From the NCBI RefSeq assembly GCF_003386205.1, contig NZ_QRDY01000007.1:1-64000 (forward strand): a stretch of 64,000 bases of DNA, in the 5' to 3' direction. Positions 40,787 to 50,371 of this stretch are shown here, one piece after another. A model generated the notes under the pieces. That model was not told the origin of the DNA and made no database searches. It saw only the letters and a list, made by a program, of their open reading frames with translations. The DNA is from Cohnella lupini (GTDB lineage Bacteria > Bacillota > Bacilli > Paenibacillales > Paenibacillaceae). A program made the position numbers and the translations under genes. Numbering within the stretch: position 1 is the first letter of the stretch; each line of letters begins with the position of its first letter.

Positions 40787-42247
40787 ATGTTTCGAACGAT
40801 AAGGGCGAAATTCATCGTCGGCTTCTTCTTGATCTTCTGCGTGTCGTTCTTATTATTGAACCAGACCGTCATGCGGATTATCGAGTCCAGCAATCAGAAT
40901 ATCATTACGGACGATTTGATCGGTTTGAAGAAGAACGGGAACGGTTACGTGCGTCAAGCTTTCATGATTAACCACTTCACGAACGACGATCTTTACTTCG
41001 GACAGGTAGCCGAGGAAATGGTAGGAGATCTACGCTACGCGACCTCCAGCGAGGTTAGCGCCTATACGGTAGGCGGAGTGTTGCTCTACTCTTCGAAGAC
41101 GGACTCCTTCTCGGGCGGTTCCGAGGAGGATCTTAAGCAAGCGTTAGGGGGTGCCACGGCGTATACGATCTCTTACGAGAACGGTACGGCCTCGGTGCTA
41201 TACTCTTACCCCGTTGTCATTGACGGAGTCAAGGTGGGCATTCTGCGTTACGCGAAAGAATTTTCATTATTGTACGAACAAAGCGGAAGAATTCTAAATG
41301 CGGTTTTCTATATCGCGCTCGCGATCTTCGCCGCCGCGTTCCTGTTCTCTTATTTACTCTCCCGCCACATCACGATTCCGCTCGTGAAGCTCGCGAGAGC
41401 TTCGACGGAGGTCACGAACGGAAACCTTGATGTTCGTTTAACGTTGCGACGCAGGGACGAAATCGGTCGACTGGCCGGTAATTTCAACGACATGATCGAA
41501 CGAATCAAACACCAGATCGGCAGAATCGAACGAGATCGGGATAGACTGGAGAAGCTGAACTCCGAGCGGAAGCAATTTTTCGATAACGTCACCCATGAGC
41601 TTAAGACACCGTTAACGTCGATACTGGGCTATGCGGAGATGATCCGGGAAAACGGGGAAAAGGACGAGGCTTTTTTCCGCAAAGGGATGACCCATATCGT
41701 CGAAGAGAGCCAACGTTTGCACGGTTTGGTGCTTCATTTGCTAGAGCTGTCGCAGGAATCGTCCGGATCGGGCGAATACGACAGAATAGACGTCGGACAG
41801 GTATTGCGGGACGTCTGCGATTCGATGAACTTCAAAGCGAAGCGATATAATAAGGACATTAGGTGCGAGACGGGGGAAGGACTGTACGTTCTTGCGCAAT
41901 CCGATAAGCTTAGGCAAGTGTTCATTAATCTTATCGACAATGCGATCAAATACGGCTATGCCAACTCGGAGATTGCGGTAACGGCCGAGAGGGCTACGGA
42001 TTCCGTCCTGATCTCGGTTGTTAACGACGGAGATACGATTGCGCCCGATCATTTGACGAGAATATTCGAGCCCTTCTACCAGTCCGACCGGGAGAAAAAA
42101 GAGGCGGGGAGCATGGGACTCGGGCTTAGCATCGCCAAGGCGATTATCGACGATTCAGGGGGGAGCATCCGCATCGTCAGCGATAATGGACAAACGAGCG
42201 TATATGCGGAATTACCTTATATGAAACCGGAGAGGCTGCCCATATGA
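40787..42247 (+). CDS. Sensor histidine kinase
   Basis: Encodes 486 aa. Two membrane segments (about 8-28 and 170-192) flank a sensor domain of about 140 residues; HAMP (about 190-245), phosphoacceptor His270 in NVTHELKTPLTS, then the ATPase domain with NLIDNAIKYG, NDGDTIAPD and GLGLSIAKAI. It pairs with the regulator upstream. It overlaps the lipoprotein gene by 4 bp, so the three genes form a coupled operon. Confidence 0.94.
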   Translation: MFRTIRAKFIVGFFLIFCVSFLLLNQTVMRIIESSNQNIITDDLIGLKKNGNGYVRQAFMINHFTNDDLYFGQVAEEMVGDLRYATSSEVSAYTVGGVLLYSSKTDSFSGGSEEDLKQALGGATAYTISYENGTASVLYSYPVVIDGVKVGILRYAKEFSLLYEQSGRILNAVFYIALAIFAAAFLFSYLLSRHITIPLVKLARASTEVTNGNLDVRLTLRRRDEIGRLAGNFNDMIERIKHQIGRIERDRDRLEKLNSERKQFFDNVTHELKTPLTSILGYAEMIRENGEKDEAFFRKGMTHIVEESQRLHGLVLHLLELSQESSGSGEYDRIDVGQVLRDVCDSMNFKAKRYNKDIRCETGEGLYVLAQSDKLRQVFINLIDNAIKYGYANSEIAVTAERATDSVLISVVNDGDTIAPDHLTRIFEPFYQSDREKKEAGSMGLGLSIAKAIIDDSGGSIRIVSDNGQTSVYAELPYMKPERLPI

Positions 42248-43371
42248 AAATTCGAAATCTTGCCGGGATATCGCTCATTGCTCTACTCGTCGCCGCAATG
42301 TCCGGCTGCATGGGGAGATTGCAATCGGAAACGATTATTATCCCGGATACGGAGACGGAGGTCGCATCCGCACCCGCTAACGCTCCGTTCGAAGTGAAGA
42401 CGATTTATCGCTTGCCCTCGGTGGATTCGGAAAACAACGAAGGGTACGTATGGGTGGGACCGGAATCTCTTGTCGTCTCGCTGTGGAATAAGAGTCCCGA
42501 GCAGTTGCTTGGCCGCGTCGGATACCCTTACGATAAGTTGATGAAGCTACCGAGCCCTGGCCCCGATATTTCTATTGACGGATTTTCGCCGGATGGACGT
42601 TATATGGCCGGATTTGCCCGGGGAGAGAGTGGCTTTCAAATTAAATTACTTACCTTATCCGATGGGCAGGAACAAGTAATCGATACGATTACTACCAGCA
42701 AGTTCTTATTGGGAAGTTCAGTATGGTCTCCGAATGGCAGATTTGTATCTTATTTATTGGGAGATGCCGGAATCAAGGAAACAAGAATAAGCGTATACGA
42801 CGTGAACAAAAAAATCGGCAAGTCGTATACCATACCGGGAAGCAAAGAAAAAATGAACCTTTCTTCGGCTATCCTTGCCGATGACGGAAAAAGCGCGCTG
42901 ATCGTTAAGGAGACGTATGAGGGGTGGGGCTTTCAGTTAGGGACATGGCAAGGCAGCGAATTCTCCACCGAATACGAGCATTCCTTAAGCGCGGACATTC
43001 AAGTCGCTTGGCTTAATAACGATCAGATCGCTTTTGTCGGCACGGACAGGACCTTATTCTTGTACGATAGGAGAAATAAAATGATTTCCGTGCTCAGGGA
43101 GCAGGTGGTGGGCTTTCAGTTATCCTCGGATCGCCAATATATGGCCTTCTCGACGAACGAAGACAAGATTTACGTGAGCAAGCTTCAAGGCAACAATCTG
43201 CTGAACGAGAAGATGGTTTACCAAGGCGTCGTTTCGTCTCGCATGTCATGGAGTCCGGACAACGGCAAGCTTCTCGTACAAGGCCGTAAGCCTTACTCCA
43301 GGGCGTCCCAGGCCGCCGAAGCGGCACCGGCGGTAATTTCTAATAGCCCGTTCATCATCGAATTCCAATAA
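42244..43371 (+). CDS. Lipoprotein with a TolB-like beta-propeller pattern
   Basis: Encodes 375 aa. The signal peptide ends in the lipobox MSGC. The mature part repeats phrases such as ISIDGFSPDGRYMAGFAR, SSVWSPNGRFVSYLLGD, VGFQLSSDRQYMAFST and SRMSWSPDNGKLLVQG, the pattern of WD40/TolB-type propeller blades. It overlaps the kinase gene by 4 bp (ATGA) and may tune or sense for that two-component system, which is inference. Confidence 0.85.
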   Translation: MKIRNLAGISLIALLVAAMSGCMGRLQSETIIIPDTETEVASAPANAPFEVKTIYRLPSVDSENNEGYVWVGPESLVVSLWNKSPEQLLGRVGYPYDKLMKLPSPGPDISIDGFSPDGRYMAGFARGESGFQIKLLTLSDGQEQVIDTITTSKFLLGSSVWSPNGRFVSYLLGDAGIKETRISVYDVNKKIGKSYTIPGSKEKMNLSSAILADDGKSALIVKETYEGWGFQLGTWQGSEFSTEYEHSLSADIQVAWLNNDQIAFVGTDRTLFLYDRRNKMISVLREQVVGFQLSSDRQYMAFSTNEDKIYVSKLQGNNLLNEKMVYQGVVSSRMSWSPDNGKLLVQGRKPYSRASQAAEAAPAVISNSPFIIEFQ

Positions 43372-43381
43372 AGCTGGTTAT

Positions 43382-43446
43382 AAGCCTCTATTCGAAATAA
43401 TGGAACCCGTGCGGGTATCCCTTTATCTCGTAATAGAGGCTTTTTT
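43382..43446 (+). terminator. Terminator of the two-component/lipoprotein operon
   Basis: AAGCCTCTATT pairs with AATAGAGGCTT around an inner ACCCGTGCGGGT arm; six Ts follow. Confidence 0.8.
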
Positions 43447-44048
43447 GTTGCTCACACTTAGTTTTACTACTTAGGTAGCTAACGTTCTTCATCTTGCTTT
43501 AATCGAATATTTCGTGCAGCTCCAAATTATTTCACCCAATTTGCTCCCGTTACTCGAATACTTCGTTTCCATCTCCCCGACAATTCCTCTCAACCGAACC
43601 GAAATAGTAACGAAATCGGACTATCTCCGCCATCTACAGTCGAATCGAGCCGATATAGTAACGAAATCGGACTATCTCCTGCATCTACAGTCGAATCGGG
43701 CCGTTACTACTCAGGTCTATAAAAGAAAGCTCTCCTGGGTACATATCAAATTGCGATGTTATTCAATGTAATTTCGATGCATGATCAAAATATGAGCTGG
43801 ATAAAGATGGTTATCATCGCTATTGTTCTCAATTTATCGTATTCCTTCCGAATATTCGATTAATAGCGATGTTCTTCATCCTACTTTGATTTCAATATCG
43901 CTCATTGGCTCGAATAACGATGATTACCATCGTACTGGACAAGCGGGCACCTGAGTAGTAACCGCTTAGGCGTCATTCAAGCGCCCATTCAGGCGTCTAT
44001 TCGATGTTATAACCGTCCGTGACAACTTGTTTACAAGTCGAAGAAGCT
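43447..44048. repeat. Non-coding stretch with tandem and inverted repeats
   Basis: Two tandem 51-bp units lie at 43601-43651 and 43652-43702, differing at six or so positions. A 14-bp inverted repeat, GTTACTACTCAGGT (43703-43716) and its exact complement (43949-43962), bounds the next 260 bp. TTCTTCATC followed by a T-rich run recurs at about 43491 and 43873. No convincing gene is present. Confidence 0.7.
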
Positions 44049-44077
44049 TTGATGACATCCGTGTTATACATTATAAA
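44049..44077 (+). promoter_or_regulatory. SigA promoter of the ABC importer operon
   Basis: TTGATG (44049-44054), 17 bp, TATAAA (44072-44077). A CTTGTTTACAAG inverted repeat lies about 15 bp upstream and may be an operator. Confidence 0.65.
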
Positions 44078-44118
44078 AGCCATAATCAAGTATGGATTCT
44101 GGTGGAGAGGGGTGCGCA

Positions 44119-45522
44119 ATGAAAAAAATCACATACGCCATATTAAGCTTTACTCTTGTATTCGGTTTAGTCGCCTGTAGCAATTCGAGTAATGAAGGTA
44201 ACGGACAACAGACCCCGAGTAACCAGACCGGCTCCTCCGGAGACATCGGTACGAATTCGGGAGTGGAGACGGGCACAGCAGGTACGGGAGGGACGAAATC
44301 GCCGGATTTAGACGCCAAGGCGACGGTCGTATTCTCAACGTTCTGGCCCGACGATCGCTTTAAGGAAGCGAAGAAGAAATACGAAGCCTTGCATCCGAAT
44401 ATCGAGATCAAGCTTCAGAACGTGGAGACCGATAATTCCCACTTGGAAGCGGAGCTGGAGAAATATACGACAGCTACGAATACGGCCATGCTGGCGGGCA
44501 AAGGGCCGGATATGCTGGAATTGGATTTACTGCCTACCGACAGCTACGTAAAGCACGATCTGCTAGCCGATATGGGCGAAATGATGGATCAGGATTCTAC
44601 ATTCAAGAAGGAGGATTATTTCTCCAACATCCTGGACGGCGCCCGGGTCGGCAAGGGGCTTTATGCCATGCCATTGTCCTTCTTCCTCATGGGTTTTACC
44701 GGCGATGAGAAAGCGATCGCGAATTCCGGCGTGAAAGTAAATGACAAAACGTGGACTTGGAACGACTTTGCGCAAACCGCGAAGGACTTGGCCAAGACGG
44801 ACGGCAATACGGCGGCTTTTAGCTACCCTGCTAACTATATGCTTAGCGAGATGGTCAAAGACAACTACCCGCTGTTCATCGACAAGGCTAACGGCAAAGC
44901 GAATTTCGAATCGGCGTCGTTCAGCGGATTAATGCAGCAGGTTAAGGGGATGGTCGACGACGGCGTTATCGTCGAAGGAGGAAGGAACTCGTATTTTCAA
45001 TCCACCCAGATCAATTCTCCATGGGACTACTTAGTATCGCTTAGGGAGAACGGCGAGAACACCAAGCTATTCACGAAGCCGCACGCCCAAGACACGGCTG
45101 AAGGAGGCTATTTCCGGTCTTATCGAACGATCGGCCTTAACGCGAATTCCAAGGTGAAGAACCAGGCGTGGGATTTCATCAAGTTCATGATGTCGGAAGA
45201 GATCGAGACGCCGCCGGAATCCGCGGGCATCCCCATTAACAAGAACAACTTCGCCAAGCAGATCGCGGAATTGAAAAAAGAGGGAACCGTAAAGGCTTAC
45301 GTGGAAGGGCCGCTCCAGGGACTAGAGTTCAAGGTGGACGAAGCGAAGCTGGGCGAGCTGGAGAGCTTCGTTCAAGGAGCGGTACATGCGGTAGCCTACC
45401 AATCGGATAAAATCGGGGAAATCATCTCCGAGGAGTCGCAAGCGTATTTCAGCGGACAGAAATCGGCCGAGGCGGTAGCGAAGCTCATACAGAATAAAGT
45501 GACGACCATCTTGAATGAGTAA
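44119..45522 (+). CDS. Carbohydrate ABC transporter substrate-binding lipoprotein
   Basis: Encodes 467 aa. The signal peptide ends in the lipobox LVACSN, followed by a Ser/Gly/Thr-rich linker. The mature part has the family 1 extracellular binding protein layout (VVFSTFWPDDRFKEAKKKYEALHPNIEIK at the start, YFRSYRTIGLNANSKVKNQAWDFIKFMMS late). It delivers a sugar or oligosaccharide to the two permeases that follow. ATG at 44119 follows GAGGGGTG. Confidence 0.92.
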   Translation: MKKITYAILSFTLVFGLVACSNSSNEGNGQQTPSNQTGSSGDIGTNSGVETGTAGTGGTKSPDLDAKATVVFSTFWPDDRFKEAKKKYEALHPNIEIKLQNVETDNSHLEAELEKYTTATNTAMLAGKGPDMLELDLLPTDSYVKHDLLADMGEMMDQDSTFKKEDYFSNILDGARVGKGLYAMPLSFFLMGFTGDEKAIANSGVKVNDKTWTWNDFAQTAKDLAKTDGNTAAFSYPANYMLSEMVKDNYPLFIDKANGKANFESASFSGLMQQVKGMVDDGVIVEGGRNSYFQSTQINSPWDYLVSLRENGENTKLFTKPHAQDTAEGGYFRSYRTIGLNANSKVKNQAWDFIKFMMSEEIETPPESAGIPINKNNFAKQIAELKKEGTVKAYVEGPLQGLEFKVDEAKLGELESFVQGAVHAVAYQSDKIGEIISEESQAYFSGQKSAEAVAKLIQNKVTTILNE

Positions 45523-46396
45523 GAATATATTCGGGAGATTAGCGCGCGGCGATTGGAAGGTTGCCTTGATGTTTCTCGCGCCAAGCTTGATCGGGTTCGC
45601 TATGTTCTACCTGATTCCGTTCGCAATGGGAATCTATGAGTCGTTCACGGACAATGCGATTGGCGGCACGTTCGTGGGCCTCGATAATTACAAGGAGCTG
45701 CTTGCCAGCGGCTCCTTTCGCAAAGCGGCATCCAATATGTTCCTCTTTACCGGCATTAGCGTGCCGCTGCTTATCGCGTTGTCGCTCTTCTTGGCTATCT
45801 TGCTGAATCGTCCCTTATTTCTGCGTAATTGGCTGCGAACGGCTTTTATTTTACCGCTCGTCGTACCCGTTGCTTCGATCGTAATGATATGGCAAATCTT
45901 CTTCGATTGGAACGGTACGTTAAATGCTTGGCTGCACCATTACGGCATGGCGCGAGTCGATTGGCTGCAATCCGATGGATCGATGGGCGTACTGGTCGTT
46001 ATGTATATTTGGAAGAACATCGGCTATAACATGATTTTGTTTCTGGCGGGCTTGCAGACGATTCCCCAGGATTATTACGAGACGGCCCGCATCGAAGGAG
46101 CCGGACGAGTACGACAGCTATTTCACGTGACTTTGGTTTATTTAACGCCGACGATGTTCTTCGTGCTTCTGATATCGATTATTAATTCGTTCAAGGTGTT
46201 CCGCGAGACCTATTTGCTGGCCGGCGACTATCCGTACGACCGGATTTATATGATGCAGCATTTCATGAACAATATGTTCTTCTCGCTGGATATCCAGAAG
46301 CTAACCGCTGCGGCCACTCTTATGGTAGGTTGCATCGTTATCGTAGTGACGGGATTATTGCGGGTAGAACGCCGATTCCGGGAATTCATGGAGTAA
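45515..46396 (+). CDS. Carbohydrate ABC transporter permease (MalF/UgpA type)
   Basis: Encodes 293 aa with six hydrophobic segments. The EAA loop that contacts the ATPase is YYETARIEGAGRVRQLFHVTL. It overlaps the binding-protein gene by 8 bp. No ATPase gene is present here, so a shared MsmX-type ATPase is likely. Confidence 0.93.
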   Translation: MSKNIFGRLARGDWKVALMFLAPSLIGFAMFYLIPFAMGIYESFTDNAIGGTFVGLDNYKELLASGSFRKAASNMFLFTGISVPLLIALSLFLAILLNRPLFLRNWLRTAFILPLVVPVASIVMIWQIFFDWNGTLNAWLHHYGMARVDWLQSDGSMGVLVVMYIWKNIGYNMILFLAGLQTIPQDYYETARIEGAGRVRQLFHVTLVYLTPTMFFVLLISIINSFKVFRETYLLAGDYPYDRIYMMQHFMNNMFFSLDIQKLTAAATLMVGCIVIVVTGLLRVERRFREFME

Positions 46397-46411
46397 GGCG
46401 GGAGGTGCGGG

Positions 46412-47290
46412 ATGAAGAAATTAAACGTTTTACCTATGATTGCCCTGACGATTATGCTCGGAGCGGTCGCCGCAGCCATGCTGATTCCCATTCTGCTTAC
46501 TTTTACGAACTCTCTGATGACGGAGCAGGAAATCGGAAGGAATTACGATCTGATCGGCCAGATGACGGACGTGGCGGCAGGAGGTAAAGACGCTTTCGTC
46601 AACTTGAAGATTTTGCCCGATTGGCTTTCGTTGGAGCAGTATACGCAGCTGCTTATCTTTTCGCCTAAATATTTGCGCATGTTCTGGAATTCCGCTGCTA
46701 TGGTCGTGCCTATCATCGCGGGTCAGACGGTTATCGCGGCATTAGCCTCATACGCATTGGCCAAGCTGCGCTTCTGGGGACGGGATAAGCTGTTCATGCT
46801 CTACATCATGACGATGCTTATGCCTTTTCAGGTAACGCTCGTTCCCAATTATTTGGTCGTGGACAAGCTTGGGCTTATGAATCATGAGGCTGCGATTATA
46901 TTACCCGGCATCTTCGGCGCATTCGGAGTCTTCATGCTGAGACAGTTCATGGCTCATATTCCGAACGCGTATACCGAAGCGGCTAAGATAGACGGGGCAG
47001 GACAATGGACGATTTTCTCGCGGATCATTATTCCCATGGTCAAACCGGGCTTGGCCGCATTGATCGTGCTGCTATTCGTGGATTATTGGAATATGATCGA
47101 ACAGCCTCTCATTTTCCTTCAGGATTCCGCCAAGCAGCCCTTATCGCTTTACTTGGCCCAGATCGACAAAGAAGCTAGAGGGATAGGGTTCGCAGCCTCC
47201 GTGCTGTACATGACTCCGCTCGTCTTATTGTTCCTTTACGCGGAATCGTACTTTATTGAAGGAATTCAATTGTCGGGCATTAAAGGATAG
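46412..47290 (+). CDS. Carbohydrate ABC transporter permease (MalG/UgpE type)
   Basis: Encodes 292 aa with six hydrophobic segments and the EAA loop YTEAAKIDGAGQWTIFSRIIIP. A loop of about 40 residues near the start (MTDVAAGGKDAFVNLKILPDWLS) is longer than usual. It pairs with the permease upstream. The start follows GGGAGGTG. Confidence 0.93.
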   Translation: MKKLNVLPMIALTIMLGAVAAAMLIPILLTFTNSLMTEQEIGRNYDLIGQMTDVAAGGKDAFVNLKILPDWLSLEQYTQLLIFSPKYLRMFWNSAAMVVPIIAGQTVIAALASYALAKLRFWGRDKLFMLYIMTMLMPFQVTLVPNYLVVDKLGLMNHEAAIILPGIFGAFGVFMLRQFMAHIPNAYTEAAKIDGAGQWTIFSRIIIPMVKPGLAALIVLLFVDYWNMIEQPLIFLQDSAKQPLSLYLAQIDKEARGIGFAASVLYMTPLVLLFLYAESYFIEGIQLSGIKG

Positions 47291-47306
47291 TTCGGGAGTG
47301 ATCGCA

Positions 47307-48452
47307 ATGAAAGTGGAGTCAACTCAGCCGATGCAGGATAAGAAAAAACGCAAAATTCGCTTGATTGCCGTCTTATTCATCGCGTTGCTGGTTATTTGCA
47401 CGTTGCTAGGAAACACCCTCCAAGCGCTTACGTTGCCGAAAGTGGCGACGATTCAGAGCAGCAAAGGGGCGCTCGTTCATTCTTATCAAGGAAGCGCGAC
47501 GGTTCGATCGGAGATGGAGAGGGACTTGCTAAATCCGATGAATTGGATCGTCGAGAAATTACCTGTTCAAGTTGGAGATAAGGTGGAAAAAGGCCAAACT
47601 CTCGTTGAATACGATGATCGCAGCGCCGTGCAGCAATTGGCCGACGAGCAATCTGCTTTGCAGAAGCTTGAATTATCCATGAAGCAGTTAGAGCAACAGT
47701 ATATTCAAGCCATGCAAACAGAGGACGAGATGGCCAAGTCAAGCGCTTCGTCGGCCATCGAGCTGGCGAAGATCGACATCGCGACCCAGAAGTCGCATAT
47801 TCAAATCGGAATGGGCGAGCTGGAGGAGCATCGTCGAATCGTCGCCCCGTTTGCCGGAATCGTCACCGATGTCAACGCGGTAGTCGGACTCGCGTCTTCC
47901 GGCGAGCCGGATATTCGGCTTGCCAACGCGTCGGCGGGATTCCGCATCGATCTCCAGATTCCGGCGGACGTAGCGGCATTGATGAAGGAGGGCGAGGATC
48001 TTGACGTTCTGCTCTCCGGCGAGAAGACCCGCATTCTTGCAGGTAAAGTCGCGAGCATCGAAGCGGGAGACGGTCCTCCCGTCGACGAAGATTCCGACTC
48101 GATGGGAGGGAATCAGACTGCGGTCGCGACGGAGAAGCTAACCGTCTCGTTGCAAGACAAGTCTCTTCAAGGGGGCGAACGAGTGAAGGTTCAAATTCTG
48201 AAATCGAACCCGGAGGAAGAAATTCTACTATCCAACCAAGTGATTCTCGAGGATAATGAAGGGAGTTACGTCTTCACATTAGAAGAAAGACAAGGCCCGC
48301 TCGGCAACGCCTATTACGCCGTGAGGACACCGATCAAGAAATCCGATTCCAACGGCAGCATGACGGCCGTTAGCGAGGGACTGTTCGAGGAGCAACAGAT
48401 CATCGTGGTTGGCGACCATGCCATTATGGACGGGACACGGGTTCGGTTGTAG
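47307..48452 (+). CDS. HlyD/RND-type membrane fusion (efflux adaptor) protein
   Basis: Encodes 381 aa. One N-terminal membrane segment (about 14-36) is followed by half of a biotinyl-lipoyl-like module (VEKLPVQVGDKVEKGQTLVEYDD), a helical hairpin (QLADEQSALQKLELSMKQLEQQY), the second half (IVAPFAGIVTDVNAVVGLASSG) and beta-barrel domains. Such adaptors belong to efflux or macrolide-type ABC exporters. Here it is the last gene of an import operon, 16 bp after the MalG-type permease. ATG at 47307 follows GGGAGTGA. Confidence 0.87.
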   Translation: MKVESTQPMQDKKKRKIRLIAVLFIALLVICTLLGNTLQALTLPKVATIQSSKGALVHSYQGSATVRSEMERDLLNPMNWIVEKLPVQVGDKVEKGQTLVEYDDRSAVQQLADEQSALQKLELSMKQLEQQYIQAMQTEDEMAKSSASSAIELAKIDIATQKSHIQIGMGELEEHRRIVAPFAGIVTDVNAVVGLASSGEPDIRLANASAGFRIDLQIPADVAALMKEGEDLDVLLSGEKTRILAGKVASIEAGDGPPVDEDSDSMGGNQTAVATEKLTVSLQDKSLQGGERVKVQILKSNPEEEILLSNQVILEDNEGSYVFTLEERQGPLGNAYYAVRTPIKKSDSNGSMTAVSEGLFEEQQIIVVGDHAIMDGTRVRL

Positions 48453-48600
48453 GTAACCGCAAGCATGACCCGTAACGGCACGTCGTGCCACGTACTCTAC
48501 CATTTTCTACACAAGTTGGTGACAAGTTTAAGATACTCCCGTGACTTCCGAGATTTATAATGATGAAGTGACTTATTCCTAACATCTTAAGGAGGACACC

Positions 48601-49332
48601 ATGAGCAATCGCGGGAAACGTAATCGATCTTCAAAGTCCGCCGTTCTTCTTTTTTTCTTATTAGTGCTCGGCGGTGCTTTCTTATTTATACAGAGCGGCA
48701 ATCGAATCGACGGCGCGCCTAGTAAAGAGGAGGCTTCAACCGAAACTCCGGTGAAGCAAGAAGCCGAAGACGTTAAATTATCGTCGGATAAAGTCTTCAA
48801 GATCGTTATCGATCCGGGACACGGCGGTAATGATCCGGGCGCGCCGGGCTACAGCGGTATCGAGGAAAAGGCGGACATGCTTGCCATCGGGCTTAAAGTG
48901 TACGACTTACTGCAGCAAGAGCCGATGTTCGAAGCGCGCCTAACCCGAAACGACGATACATTCGTGGAGTTGGGGGATCGTGCGGCAATAGCCAACGACT
49001 GGGGAGCGGACGCATTGATATCCATCCACGGCAATTCTTACACGGATGAATCCATTTTCGGGACGGAAGTGTATTACGAGAAAGAAAACAGCCTTCAACT
49101 GGCGGAAACCATTCATAGCAAGATGCTGGAAAAAACGGGACTAGTCGATCGGGGCGTAAGGAACGAGCAGCTCAAAGTACTTTCGGAAAGCGAGATGCCC
49201 GCCGTGTTAATGGAAACGGGATACCTCTCGAATCCGGACGAAGAAGCGTTCATCCAAAGCGAGGACGGACAAGCCCGCATAGCGCAAGCGATCGTGGATG
49301 GATTGAAGCAATATTTTCAAGATCGACAGTAA
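48601..49332 (+). CDS. N-acetylmuramoyl-L-alanine amidase (Amidase_3)
   Basis: Encodes 243 aa. An N-terminal membrane anchor or signal (about 13-34) and a short linker precede the Amidase_3 domain: zinc ligands His in IDPGHGGNDPG, Glu in GIEEKADM and His in LISIHGNSY, with the catalytic Glu in LMETGYLSN. It cleaves the amide bond between muramic acid and the stem peptide. The start follows AAGGAGG; a strong terminator follows. Confidence 0.94.
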   Translation: MSNRGKRNRSSKSAVLLFFLLVLGGAFLFIQSGNRIDGAPSKEEASTETPVKQEAEDVKLSSDKVFKIVIDPGHGGNDPGAPGYSGIEEKADMLAIGLKVYDLLQQEPMFEARLTRNDDTFVELGDRAAIANDWGADALISIHGNSYTDESIFGTEVYYEKENSLQLAETIHSKMLEKTGLVDRGVRNEQLKVLSESEMPAVLMETGYLSNPDEEAFIQSEDGQARIAQAIVDGLKQYFQDRQ

Positions 49333-49366
49333 AATGCCATTATTCGATTAGTCGTCTACACACGTG

Positions 49367-49400
49367 CACCCCCTATCCAATGGATAGGGGGTGTTTTATT
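49367..49400. terminator. Terminator of the amidase gene
   Basis: Perfect 13-bp stem CACCCCCTATCCA / TGGATAGGGGGTG with a one-base loop, followed by TTTTATT. Confidence 0.92.
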
Positions 49401-49468
49401 GATCCGGAACTATTCTAGAATTTCAATTCGGTACGATTATTAGTCGCTCCGTAGTTGCATTCAATAGT

Positions 49469-50290
49469 TTAGTCTCTTGATGCTACGTAGAGCTGCTGGG
49501 CAATTCGGGCAGGCTCCAAGATGATGGCGGAGAAATGATCTCCGGGAGTCTTAACCAATCGGAACAATCCAAGCCTGCTAGACATATGCGGGTGCCAACC
49601 GTAACCTTCGCCTTGAGGCAGGACGTTGTCCTCCGTCAAGTATAAGTAGCTTTTCGGAGTAGTTAGCTTAAAGAACTTCTTGAGATCGAGCTTCTCGAAG
49701 AGAGGCGTGGCGGGTTCCGGCAATATTCGGCTGTATGCTTGCTGGGCGAACGGCAGATCGGCCAAGTTAACGAACGTCTCCCGGAAGACGGGGAAGGGCA
49801 GCATGATCGTATCGTTCCCGCTCGCTTTTCTAAGCTGCATGAAGCCTGCTTTGGACTCGGGCGGGAATTGATCCGCGAGGGACGCGCCGTCATTCACGAC
49901 GAAAGCGTTAAGGAAAACGATTCGCTTCAGTCTGTCGGGAACTTGTTCCGCTACCTTCTGAATGACCGAACCGCCGAAGCTATGCCCGACGAGTATGATG
50001 TCTTTCAGTTGGTTCGCGGTAATGAAGTCCACGACCGATTTGGTAATCATCGCATGGGTCACGCCATCCGTCGGATATCCGCCGTGGCCCGCATACTCGG
50101 GAACGTAAACGGTGTGTCCTTGCTTGCGCAATTCCGCGGCAACGCCGTCCCAGAAGCTGGTATCCGCCCAAGAACCGTGAACGAGCACGAAGGTGAGAGG
50201 TTGTTGAGCATCCCGATAATAGCCGTAATAACGTTGGTCGACTTGAGGATATGACCCATGCGCCCAAGGTGTCGTATTCCGATAATACAT
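49469..50290 (-). CDS. Alpha/beta hydrolase (esterase-like)
   Basis: Encodes 273 aa. HGSWADTSFWDGV holds the oxyanion hole, the nucleophile Ser lies in VGHSFGGSV, and the catalytic His in TPGDHFSAI. The pattern is that of the small esterase/MenH-like group (also seen in plant methyl esterases). The N-terminal ~28 residues are Tyr-rich (YYRNTTP, RYYGYYRD) and not part of the fold; no export signal is seen. Confidence 0.88.
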   Translation of the reverse strand: MYYRNTTPWAHGSYPQVDQRYYGYYRDAQQPLTFVLVHGSWADTSFWDGVAAELRKQGHTVYVPEYAGHGGYPTDGVTHAMITKSVVDFITANQLKDIILVGHSFGGSVIQKVAEQVPDRLKRIVFLNAFVVNDGASLADQFPPESKAGFMQLRKASGNDTIMLPFPVFRETFVNLADLPFAQQAYSRILPEPATPLFEKLDLKKFFKLTTPKSYLYLTEDNVLPQGEGYGWHPHMSSRLGLFRLVKTPGDHFSAIILEPARIAQQLYVASRD

Positions 50291-50371
50291 TTAAGCCCAC
50301 ATCCTTATGGAGTACTAGGCTTTAGTCTATGTTCGCATGCCTAATCCGTTCCCGAGGGCGATGAAAATGCA

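Noticed and set aside
43514..43771. 85-codon frame spanning the 51-bp tandem units at 43.6 kb
   Set aside because: Its openness follows from the repeat length being a multiple of three; no ribosome binding site.
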